Positions 49,601 to 56,964 of a DNA stretch of 64,000 bases are shown one piece after another; position 1 is the stretch's first letter; every line of letters begins with the position of its first letter. Source of the stretch: Tepidiphilus olei (GTDB taxonomy: Bacteria > Pseudomonadota > Gammaproteobacteria > Burkholderiales > Rhodocyclaceae). Below the pieces are notes generated by a model, which worked only from the letters and a program-made list of their open reading frames with translations, ran no database searches and was not told the DNA's origin. The DNA lies in the NCBI RefSeq assembly GCF_006980705.1, contig NZ_SBHO01000001.1:124001-188000 (forward strand), read 5' to 3'. A program made the position numbers and the translations under genes.

Positions 49601-51439
49601 TTAGCCGATCGAGAGATGGGCGATGCGTTTCTTGCCGCCGTAGGTGAAGTTGACCAGCATGCGCGACACGAGGATGGCCGAGAACATCGACGAGAGGATG
49701 CCGAGACAATGCACCACGGCGAAACCGCGCACGGGACCGGAACCGAAGACCAGGAGGGCCAATCCGGCGATGAGCGTGGTCACGTTCGAGTCGAGGATGG
49801 TGGCAAATGCGCGTTCGTAGCCCGTTGCGATGGCCATCTGAGGGGATACGCCGGCGCGCAACTCCTCACGAATGCGCTCGTTGATGAGCACGTTCGCGTC
49901 GATCGCCATGCCCAGGGTGAGCGCCATCGCTGCGATGCCGGGCAGAGTGAGGGTGGCCTGCAGCAGCGACAGGAGCGCCACGAGGAGCATCAGGTTGGCC
50001 GCCAGTGCCACGACCGAATAAAAACCGATGAGCTGGTAGTAGCTGATGATGAAAACGGCGATGACGACGAACCCCCAGAGCGTGGCCGTGACGCCGCGTT
50101 CGATGTTCTCTTTGCCGAGGCTGGGGCCGACGGTACGCTCCTCGACGATGCGCATCGGCGCGGCCAGACTGCCGGCGCGTAGCAGCAGCGCGATGTCACG
50201 CGCTTCTTCCACCGTCATCGCTCCCGAGATCTGTACTCTGCCACCGCTGATCTCGGTGCGGATCACCGGGGCGGTGACGACTTCGGCCTGTCCCCGTTCG
50301 ATGAGCAGGATCGCCATGCGCTTGCCGACGTTCTCGCGCGTGACGTCGCGGAAGATGCGCGATCCAGCCGAATCCAGAGTCAAATGCACGGCCGGCTCGC
50401 CCGTCTGTCCGTCGAAGCCAGGCTGGGCGTCGGTGAGCCGCTCGCCCGTGAGGACGACGTCTTTCTTGACCAGGATGGGGCGACCGTTACGTTCGTAGAG
50501 GAGCTCGGTGCCTGGGGGGATGCGGCCAGCGAGCGCCTCTTCGAGTGCCCCCGGGGTGTCATCGACCAGCCGCACTTCCAAGGTGGCCGTGCGGCCGAGG
50601 ATGTCCTTGGCCTTGGCCACGTCCTGCACGCCGGGTAGTTGCACGACGATGCGCTCCGCCCCTTGTTGCTGGATCACCGGCTCGGCGACGCCCAGCTCGT
50701 TGATGCGGTTGTGCAGCGTCGTGATGTTTTGCTTGAGCGCGTACTCGCGGATGGTTTGTTCGGCCGCGGGAGTCAGCCGGGCCACCAAGCGTACCGCCTC
50801 GCCCTGAGGCAGAATGTCCACGACGAGATCCGGCATGTTCCTGGTGATGATGCGCCGCGCCGCCTCGGCGGAGGGCTCATCGGCGAAACGCGCCTCGATC
50901 AGCTTGCCACTGCGGGAGATGCCCTGGTGCCGCACCCGCTCTGAGCGCATGAGCGAGCGCAGATCGGCGGCGATGGCGTCGAGCCGCTTGGTCACGGCGC
51001 CTTCCATGTCGACTTCGAGCAGGAAGTGCACGCCCCCTCTCAGGTCGAGGCCGAGATACATCGGCTTGGCGCCCAGGCGTGCAAGCCACTCGGGGGTACC
51101 GGGAAGGAGGTTGAGCGCGACGATCACCTCGGGCTTTGCCGGATCGGGGTTGAGCTCGGATTCGATCAGGTCTTTGGCCTGGATCTGGGTCTCGGTGTCG
51201 GCGAAACGAATCCGCAGCGCGCCAGGATCGTAGAGGAATCCTTGGTGGGCGAGCCCTGCTTCACTCAGTTTCGGCTCCAACCGGGCGGCGAGCGCGTAGG
51301 GGTCGAACGGCGCACCGGCACGTGCCGGGGTGATTTGCACGGCAGGGATCTCGCCGAAGAGGTTGGGTGCGGCGTAGATCGCCCCCAGCAGCAGCACGAA
51401 GGCGATCAGCAGGTTCTTCCACAGAGGGTAGCGGTTCAT
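49601..51439 (-). CDS. secD: protein translocase subunit SecD
   Basis: SecD has a large periplasmic P1 domain and six membrane helices. The 612-residue protein begins with a membrane segment (about 8-27), then YLGLDLRGGVHFLLEVDM (D1 motif), the P1 domain containing NRINELGVAEPVIQQQGAERIVVQLPGVQD, and the C-terminal block GPSLGKENIERGVTA and MAIDANVLINERIREELR, diagnostic of SecD. yajC lies 15 bases ahead. Confidence 0.97.
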   Translation of the reverse strand: MNRYPLWKNLLIAFVLLLGAIYAAPNLFGEIPAVQITPARAGAPFDPYALAARLEPKLSEAGLAHQGFLYDPGALRIRFADTETQIQAKDLIESELNPDPAKPEVIVALNLLPGTPEWLARLGAKPMYLGLDLRGGVHFLLEVDMEGAVTKRLDAIAADLRSLMRSERVRHQGISRSGKLIEARFADEPSAEAARRIITRNMPDLVVDILPQGEAVRLVARLTPAAEQTIREYALKQNITTLHNRINELGVAEPVIQQQGAERIVVQLPGVQDVAKAKDILGRTATLEVRLVDDTPGALEEALAGRIPPGTELLYERNGRPILVKKDVVLTGERLTDAQPGFDGQTGEPAVHLTLDSAGSRIFRDVTRENVGKRMAILLIERGQAEVVTAPVIRTEISGGRVQISGAMTVEEARDIALLLRAGSLAAPMRIVEERTVGPSLGKENIERGVTATLWGFVVIAVFIISYYQLIGFYSVVALAANLMLLVALLSLLQATLTLPGIAAMALTLGMAIDANVLINERIREELRAGVSPQMAIATGYERAFATILDSNVTTLIAGLALLVFGSGPVRGFAVVHCLGILSSMFSAILVSRMLVNFTYGGKKRIAHLSIG

Positions 51440-51454
51440 GGGCGGGGGCGCGCT

Positions 51455-51781
51455 TCAGAAGTTCTTCAGTGTACCCTTGGGTAAAACGGCGGCGATGGTC
51501 GGTTTTTGCACCGTCACTTCCACCCCTTTGGCGATCTCGACACGAACGAAGTCGTTGTCTATTTCCGTGATGCGACCGGCAATGCCTCCCTGGGTGACCA
51601 CCTCGTCGCCCTTCGAGAGGGACTGGATCATGGCTTTGTGCTCCTTGGCGCGCTTCATCTGCGGCCGCACCATCAGGAACCAGAGCACGACGAACATCAG
51701 GATGATGGGTAATAGCTGCATCAAGCCACCCGTCGGATCGGAAGCCGGGGCGCCTTGGGCGAAGGCATTGCTGATGAACAT
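51455..51781 (-). CDS. yajC: preprotein translocase accessory protein YajC
   Basis: YajC is a small single-span protein associated with SecDF and YidC. The 108-residue protein has a short Pro/Gly-rich exterior end, one membrane helix LMQLLPIILMFVVLWFLMVRPQMKRAKEH (about 21-43, given in part), then a conserved SH3-like domain with SLSKGDEVVTQGGIAGRITEIDNDFVRVEIAKGVEVTVQK. First gene of yajC-secD-secF; queA/tgt, often found just upstream, are not there. Confidence 0.95.
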   Translation of the reverse strand: MFISNAFAQGAPASDPTGGLMQLLPIILMFVVLWFLMVRPQMKRAKEHKAMIQSLSKGDEVVTQGGIAGRITEIDNDFVRVEIAKGVEVTVQKPTIAAVLPKGTLKNF

Positions 51782-51814
51782 GGAAAACTCCTCGGGAGTG
51801 AGTAGAAAAGAAAA

Positions 51815-51842
51815 ATTCTACCACTATGGGTGGGATAATCAC
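51815..51842 (-). promoter_or_regulatory. candidate promoter of yajC-secDF
   Basis: On the minus strand GTGATT (51842-51837) and TAGAAT (51820-51815) are 16 bases apart, with the -10 matching 5 of 6 consensus positions. The spacer region has a GGGTG/CACCC inverted repeat around 51828-51844 that could be an operator; nothing is known to bind it. Confidence 0.4.
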
Positions 51843-52092
51843 CCTATATGCCTTTTGAGTGGCATGTGATGGCGTGGTGCTTTGGGCTCCCAGGATGCCC
51901 CAGGGCGCTGTTGCATGGCTGCGCCCTCTCGAGGAGGTGGGCACGCTTGCCGACCGGATGGGTCCATTCGTTGCGTTTCGTAGCGCCGTACGCCTTGCCC
52001 TGGAATCCTGGGCGCTGGATTCTCGTGACGTCGTTCCCTGTCGTAGCGACGATCGAGCGAAACCCTCTGGTTTTTTGGCTATCATAGGCAGC
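51843..52092. other. gene-free gap between yajC and the BepA-like gene
   Basis: No convincing gene or RNA motif. TATCAT at 52080-52085 resembles a -10 element but lies only 7 bases before the next ATG, too close for a normal leader. An open frame runs through in phase with the protease gene from 51859, but its translation resembles no known N-terminus. Confidence 0.4.
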
Positions 52093-53529
52093 ATGTGGCA
52101 TCGACTTTTCCTCTTCCTTTCCCTCCTCGCCTTCGTCGGCCAGGGTTGGGCTTATCGGCTGCCCGATCTCGGTGCGGTGGCCACCGATGCATTCAGTACG
52201 CAGGAAGAGGAGGCCATCGGCCGGATGGTGATGGTGCAGATACGCGAGCGGGAGCCCAATTATCTCGACGATCCGGAGCTCGAGGATTATCTGGCCGCGA
52301 TTGGGCGTCGGCTGACCGAGGCTTCCGACCAGCCCTTTCGCCGCTACAGGTTTTTCGTGCTGCGCGACAACACGATCAATGCTTTCGCGATGCCGGGCGG
52401 CTATATCGGGGTGCACAGCGGCTTGATTCTCACTGCCGAAAGTGAATCGGAGCTCGCGGCGGTGCTCGCGCACGAGATGGGGCACGTGATCCATCGGCAC
52501 ATCGCGCAGCTCATCGACCAGCAGAAGACGAGCAACATGGTGATGTTGGGGTCGATGTTGGTGGCGATCCTCGCGGCGAGGACCGGTGGCTCGCAAGTGG
52601 CCGAAGCCGCCGCGGTCGGCGGTCAGGCATTCGCCGTGCAGCAACAGTTGAGTTTTTCTCGAGCATTCGAACACGATGCCGACCGAACGGGTCTCGACAT
52701 TCTCGCCAAGGCGGGATTCGACCCGAGCGCTGCGCCGCGCTTCTTTGGGCGGTTGCTGCGCGAAAGCCGCCTCTACGAGAACAACGCGCCGGTATACATG
52801 CGCACGCACCCGCTGACGACCGATCGGATCTCGGATTTGGAGAACCGCATCTCCTCGCCGACTTTCAAGTATTCCCTGCGCCCACGGCTCGATTCGCTCG
52901 GCTTTTCGGCGGCGCGGGCCAAGCTTATGGCGATGAACGGTACCCCTTCCGAGGCCGTGGCCCGAGCGTTCGATGGCAGCGCGACGGGTATCGACCGGCA
53001 GATGGCCAGGGTGCGTGCGGCTTTGCGCGCCAACGACGTCAAACGCGCCCGCGCGGCCTTCGATCAATACGCCAAGGGGTGGCCCGACGAGCATTGGCGT
53101 GATCTGCTGGAAGCGGAGGTGCTCACCGCCGAGGGGCGTCTGCCGGATGCCCTGGCGAAGCTCGAGCGGGCGATGCAACGAGCCCCCGAGGCGGCGGCGC
53201 CGCGCCTGTATGCGATCGACGTGGCGCTACGCCTGGGGCAGGTGGAGCGGGCCGAGCAGCTCGCGCGCGAAGCCGTCGACCGCGACAAGGGCGAGCGTCG
53301 CTATTGGCAGGCGCTGGGCAAGGTGGCTGCGGCCAAGGGGGACGAAGCCTGGGTGCATCGGGCCCAGGGGGAGAGTTTCGTGCTCGATGATCGGCTAGAG
53401 GCGGCCATCGATCAGTTCGAGCAGGCGCGTCGCGCCCGGCGAGGCGATTATTTTTGGGAGGCAGAACTGGACGCGAAGATCCGGATGCTCAAGGACGAAG
53501 TGCGTCAGCGCAAACGCCTGACACGCTGA
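52093..53529 (+). CDS. bepA: M48-family periplasmic metalloprotease, BepA-like
   Basis: BepA degrades or assists misfolded outer-membrane proteins such as LptD and works with BAM. The 478-residue protein starts with a signal peptide (MWHRLFLFLSLLAFVGQGWA), then the M48 zinc protease domain with HEMGH (His127, Glu128, His131) and the third ligand Glu193 in AFEHDADRTGLDIL. The C-terminal half (about 285-475) is helical TPR repeats (for example AKLERAMQRAPEAAAPRLYAI). The same two-part layout defines BepA. Start at the ATG giving the signal peptide; the frame extends upstream without support. Confidence 0.93.
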   Translation: MWHRLFLFLSLLAFVGQGWAYRLPDLGAVATDAFSTQEEEAIGRMVMVQIREREPNYLDDPELEDYLAAIGRRLTEASDQPFRRYRFFVLRDNTINAFAMPGGYIGVHSGLILTAESESELAAVLAHEMGHVIHRHIAQLIDQQKTSNMVMLGSMLVAILAARTGGSQVAEAAAVGGQAFAVQQQLSFSRAFEHDADRTGLDILAKAGFDPSAAPRFFGRLLRESRLYENNAPVYMRTHPLTTDRISDLENRISSPTFKYSLRPRLDSLGFSAARAKLMAMNGTPSEAVARAFDGSATGIDRQMARVRAALRANDVKRARAAFDQYAKGWPDEHWRDLLEAEVLTAEGRLPDALAKLERAMQRAPEAAAPRLYAIDVALRLGQVERAEQLAREAVDRDKGERRYWQALGKVAAAKGDEAWVHRAQGESFVLDDRLEAAIDQFEQARRARRGDYFWEAELDAKIRMLKDEVRQRKRLTR

Positions 53530-53629
53530 GTGTTGGGGGAAACCGCCGCGGGTTTGCCGGCACGCGCGGGCTCGCAGCCGGCGTCCACCCTCGTGGGGGG
53601 CGGCCGCAACGTACCAAGAGGGGGTGGGT

Positions 53630-53830
53630 ATGGTTCGCGATCGACGTACCTGGTCCGTCGTGTGGACGGTCATCGTGGCGGTGCTGTGGTGCTATCCGGT
53701 GGCGGCGGCGGTGGCCGACGTACTGGGCGGCACGGCTCAGGCGGTCTACGTCTTCCTCGTGTGGACGGGATCGGTGGGACTGGCATTCTTCCTCTATCGT
53801 GGCGCGGAGCGCGACGATGCCGAGCGCTGA
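53630..53830 (+). CDS. small two-helix membrane protein preceding the symporter-kinase
   Basis: A 66-residue protein with two predicted membrane segments: WSVVWTVIVAVLWCYPVAAAVADVL (about 8-32) and AVYVFLVWTGSVGLAFFLYR (about 39-58), ending RGAERDDAER. Its stop overlaps the sensor kinase start by 14 bases, so it is translationally coupled. This resembles the small CbrX protein coupled to cbrA in Pseudomonas, but I cannot claim orthology from so short a sequence. GAGGGGGTGGGT lies upstream of the ATG. It may be needed for folding or control of the kinase. Confidence 0.65.
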   Translation: MVRDRRTWSVVWTVIVAVLWCYPVAAAVADVLGGTAQAVYVFLVWTGSVGLAFFLYRGAERDDAER

Positions 53831-56615
53831 GGGGGCGTTTTCCTGGCAGCCTTTGCCTGCGTGGCTTGCGGCCATCGTCGCCTTCGGCTATCTCTCCTTG
53901 CTCTTCGCGGTCGCCTACCGTGCCGATCGGCAAGCCCGGCTCGGGCGTTCCCTCACCGACGCCGGTTGGGTCTATGCGCTCTCGATAGCGGTCTATTGCA
54001 CTGCCTGGACGTATTTTGGCAGCGTCGGTCGGGCGGCGAGCGGTGGCTTGTGGTTCTTGCCCATCTATCTGGGGCCGACGCTGGTGATGCTGCTCGCCCC
54101 GGTCTTGGTGCGCCGCATGGTGCGCGTGGCCAAGGAGTGGCGCATCACCTCCGTGTCCGATTTCATCGCGACGCGTTACGGCCGGGCGGCAGGGCTGGGG
54201 CGTTTCGTCTCGCTGTTCGTCTTCGTGGGCGTGGTGCCGTACGTGGCCTTGCAGCTCAAGGCGATCGCGTTCGCGTTCGACGTGCTCACGGGGGTACCAG
54301 AAGCGACGGCGGCCGGATGGTGGAGCGATCGCAGCCTATGGGTTGCGGTGGTGCTCGTGATCTTCGCCGCGCTCTTCGGGACGCGGCATCTCGACGTGAC
54401 CGAGCGGCACGAAGGTCTGGTGGCCGCGATCGCTTTCGAGTCGGTGGTCAAGTTGGCGGCTTTCCTCTTGCTCGGTGCCTGGGTTACTTTCGTCGTCTTC
54501 CCCGGTCCGGGGGCGATCGTGGAAGCGGCGCAGGCGAGATTCGGTACGGCGATTGCGCCGCTCGATGTCGTCGACGGTCTGCATTATGGCGACTGGGCGG
54601 TGATGATCCTGCTCTCCGGGCTCGCTTTCCTCTTGCTGCCTCGCCAGTTTCAGGTGATGGTGGTGGAGAACGTGCGGGTGGGGCACGTGGATCGGGCGGC
54701 CTGGCAGTTTCCCGCCTACCTCTTGCTGATCAATCTGTTCGTGTTGCCGGTGGCCCTGGCGGGGCGGCTTTTCTTCGTTGACGTTTCGCTCGATCCGGAT
54801 ACCTACGTGCTGGCGCTGCCGCTCGCCCAGGGGCAGTCGCTGCTGGCGTTGCTCGTTTTCCTCGGGGGGATTTCGGCGGCCACCAGTATGGTGATCGTCG
54901 AGAGCGTGGCGGTGGCGACCATGGTGTGCAACGATTGGGTGGCGCCGTGGTGGGTACGTCGCCGTCAGGTGGCGGAATTGGGGCATGCGGAAATCGCCGG
55001 CACCCTGCTTTGGGTGCGCCGCGTGGTGATCGCCGCAGTGCTTGCTTGCGGCTACGGGTACTACCGGCTCACGGGGGAGTCGTTCGCGCTGGTATCGATC
55101 GGCCTCATCAGCTTTGCGGCGGTGGCTCAGCTCGCGCCGGCAGCGCTCGGGGGCTTGTTCTGGTCCGGGGGGTCGCGCACGGGCGCTGCTGCGGGAATCG
55201 CAGTCGGTGTGCTGGTATGGAGCTATACCCTGATGCTGCCATCGCTTGCCAAGTCCGGTTGGTTCGAGGCGCATTGGCTCGAAACGGGACCATGGGGGAT
55301 GGTGTGGCTGCAACCGGAGCGCCTCTTCGGGGTCGAGGGGATGGCGCCGCTCACCGCGAGCGTCGTCTGGAGTCTGGGGCTCAATACCCTGGTCTACGTG
55401 CTTTTGTCCCTCGTCTTTCCCCCGCACGGGGCGGAAGCCCAGGGGGCGAGGCGGTTTGTGCGGGTCGAGTCCAGCGCTGGAGCCGGCGGCGTCTGGCGCG
55501 GTCGAGTCGGGGTGCCGGCGGTGGCCCAGGTGATGGCGCGCTTTCTGGGCGAGGAGAGAACCCGCGAGCTACTGCTGGGGTATGCCCGTGAGCGTGGTCT
55601 CGCCGCGGTCGAGGCGCTGGAGGTCGATGCCGCGTTCGTGCGTTTCGCCGAGACGATGCTGGCAGGGGCGATCGGCGGCGCGGCGGCGCGCCTGGTGCTC
55701 GAGACCTTGCTCGAAGAGGCGACCCCCAGCTTCGACGACGTGATGCACGTGCTCGACGAGGCCAACCAGATCCGCACCTATTCTCGCATGTTGGAAGAGA
55801 AATCGCGGGCGCTCGAGGAGGCGACGCGTCGGCTCCAGGAGGCCAACGAGAAACTCACCGAGCTCGATCGCCTCAAGGATGAATTCATCTCGGCTGTGAC
55901 GCACGAATTGCGCACGCCTCTGACGTCGATCCGGGCCCTGGCCGAGATCCTGGCCGACGATCCCGATTTGCCGCGCGAGGATCGTCTGCGTTTCTACCGC
56001 ATCATCGTGCGCGAATGTGAGCGCCTGACGCGACTGGTCAATCAGGTGCTCGATCTGGCCAAGCTGGAATCCGGTCACGGCGAGTGGCAGCCCGAAGCGC
56101 TCGAGATGCGGGACTTGGTCCAGGAGGCGATCGAGGCGATCGTGCCGCTGGCGCAGGAGAAGCAGGTGCGCCTCGAGGTGTCGATCGAGCCGGGATTGCC
56201 GGCGGTATGGGCGGATCGCGATCGGGTCGTGCAGGTGATCCTCAATTTGCTCAATAACGCGTTGAAATTCGTACCGTCGGGCGCAGGTATAATCACGATA
56301 CGGGTAGGGCGACAGGCGGCGGGGGAAGTCGCCGTGCAGGTGGCCGACAATGGCCCGGGAATTCCGCCTGAATTCATTCCCCACGTGTTCGAGCGTTTTC
56401 GCCAGGCGACGGGTGGTTTGGCAAAACCGCCAGGTACGGGGTTGGGGTTGGCGATCTGCAAGCGGATCGTCGAACATCTGGGCGGACGGATCTGGGTCGA
56501 ATCGTTGCCCGGTGAGGGGGCGCGATTCACTTTCACGGTGCCGATCGCCGAACGGCTCGAACCCGGCAACGAAGGTGGGGGACACGATGACGAAGAAAAT
56601 CCTAGTGGTCGATGA
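53817..56615 (+). CDS. sensor histidine kinase fused to a sodium/solute symporter domain (CbrA/CrbS type)
   Basis: A 932-residue hybrid. Residues about 10-530 form a sodium:solute symporter (SSS)-like 13-TM region with LGRSLTDAGWVYALSIAVYCTAWTYFGSVG, typical of CbrA-like sensors. Then comes a roughly 120-residue helical STAC-like part (MLAGAIGGAAARLVLETLLEE), a coiled coil, and the kinase: H-box SAVTHELRTPLTSI with phospho-acceptor His696, N-box with Asn813/Asn814 (NLLNNALKF), VADNGPGIPPEF and GTGLGLAICKRIVEHLGG. All kinase boxes are intact; there is no PAS domain. CbrA senses histidine and CrbS acetate metabolism in other bacteria; the ligand here is unknown. The start overlaps the small upstream gene by 14 bases; the receiver gene begins 29 bases before its stop. 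Confidence 0.93.
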   Translation: MPSAEGAFSWQPLPAWLAAIVAFGYLSLLFAVAYRADRQARLGRSLTDAGWVYALSIAVYCTAWTYFGSVGRAASGGLWFLPIYLGPTLVMLLAPVLVRRMVRVAKEWRITSVSDFIATRYGRAAGLGRFVSLFVFVGVVPYVALQLKAIAFAFDVLTGVPEATAAGWWSDRSLWVAVVLVIFAALFGTRHLDVTERHEGLVAAIAFESVVKLAAFLLLGAWVTFVVFPGPGAIVEAAQARFGTAIAPLDVVDGLHYGDWAVMILLSGLAFLLLPRQFQVMVVENVRVGHVDRAAWQFPAYLLLINLFVLPVALAGRLFFVDVSLDPDTYVLALPLAQGQSLLALLVFLGGISAATSMVIVESVAVATMVCNDWVAPWWVRRRQVAELGHAEIAGTLLWVRRVVIAAVLACGYGYYRLTGESFALVSIGLISFAAVAQLAPAALGGLFWSGGSRTGAAAGIAVGVLVWSYTLMLPSLAKSGWFEAHWLETGPWGMVWLQPERLFGVEGMAPLTASVVWSLGLNTLVYVLLSLVFPPHGAEAQGARRFVRVESSAGAGGVWRGRVGVPAVAQVMARFLGEERTRELLLGYARERGLAAVEALEVDAAFVRFAETMLAGAIGGAAARLVLETLLEEATPSFDDVMHVLDEANQIRTYSRMLEEKSRALEEATRRLQEANEKLTELDRLKDEFISAVTHELRTPLTSIRALAEILADDPDLPREDRLRFYRIIVRECERLTRLVNQVLDLAKLESGHGEWQPEALEMRDLVQEAIEAIVPLAQEKQVRLEVSIEPGLPAVWADRDRVVQVILNLLNNALKFVPSGAGIITIRVGRQAAGEVAVQVADNGPGIPPEFIPHVFERFRQATGGLAKPPGTGLGLAICKRIVEHLGGRIWVESLPGEGARFTFTVPIAERLEPGNEGGGHDDEENPSGR

Positions 56616-56964
56616 CGAGGAGAACATCCTCATCTCGCTCGAATTTCTGCTGCAACGGGCCGGTTATGACGTGGCCGTGGCGCACGATGGCGATGAGGCC
56701 TTGGCCCAAGCCGAGCGTTTCGCCCCCGATCTCATCCTGCTCGACGTGATGATGCCGAAGAAGGATGGCTACGAGGTGTGCCGCTTGCTTCGTCAGGATC
56801 CGCGCCACGAGGCGTGCAAGATCGTGCTCCTTACGGCCAAGGGCCGGGACATCGATCGCGCCAAGGGGCTCGCCCAGGGCGCGGACGATTATCTCACCAA
56901 GCCTTTTTCCACCAAGGAACTGCTCGAGCACGTAGAGCGGTTGCTCGCGCCAGGGACGGTCTGA
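56587..56964 (+). CDS. single-domain response regulator (receiver only)
   Basis: A 125-residue stand-alone CheY-like receiver with no output domain. The acidic pair Asp9/Asp10 (VVDDEEN), phospho-acceptor Asp53 (LLDVMMPKKDG), Thr83 and Lys105 (DYLTKPFSTKELL) are all present. It starts inside the kinase gene (29-base overlap) and its stop shares bases with the next ATG (TGATG). This position makes it the probable phosphate acceptor of the symporter-kinase. It differs from the NtrC-type CbrB and LuxR-type CrbR partners of related kinases, so any DNA-binding output must be elsewhere or absent. Confidence 0.94.
   Translation: MTKKILVVDDEENILISLEFLLQRAGYDVAVAHDGDEALAQAERFAPDLILLDVMMPKKDGYEVCRLLRQDPRHEACKIVLLTAKGRDIDRAKGLAQGADDYLTKPFSTKELLEHVERLLAPGTV

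Noticed and set aside
52080-52085. TATCAT as promoter for the BepA-like gene
   Set aside because: Only 7 bases before the ATG and without a -35 partner; a leaderless start is possible but unsupported.
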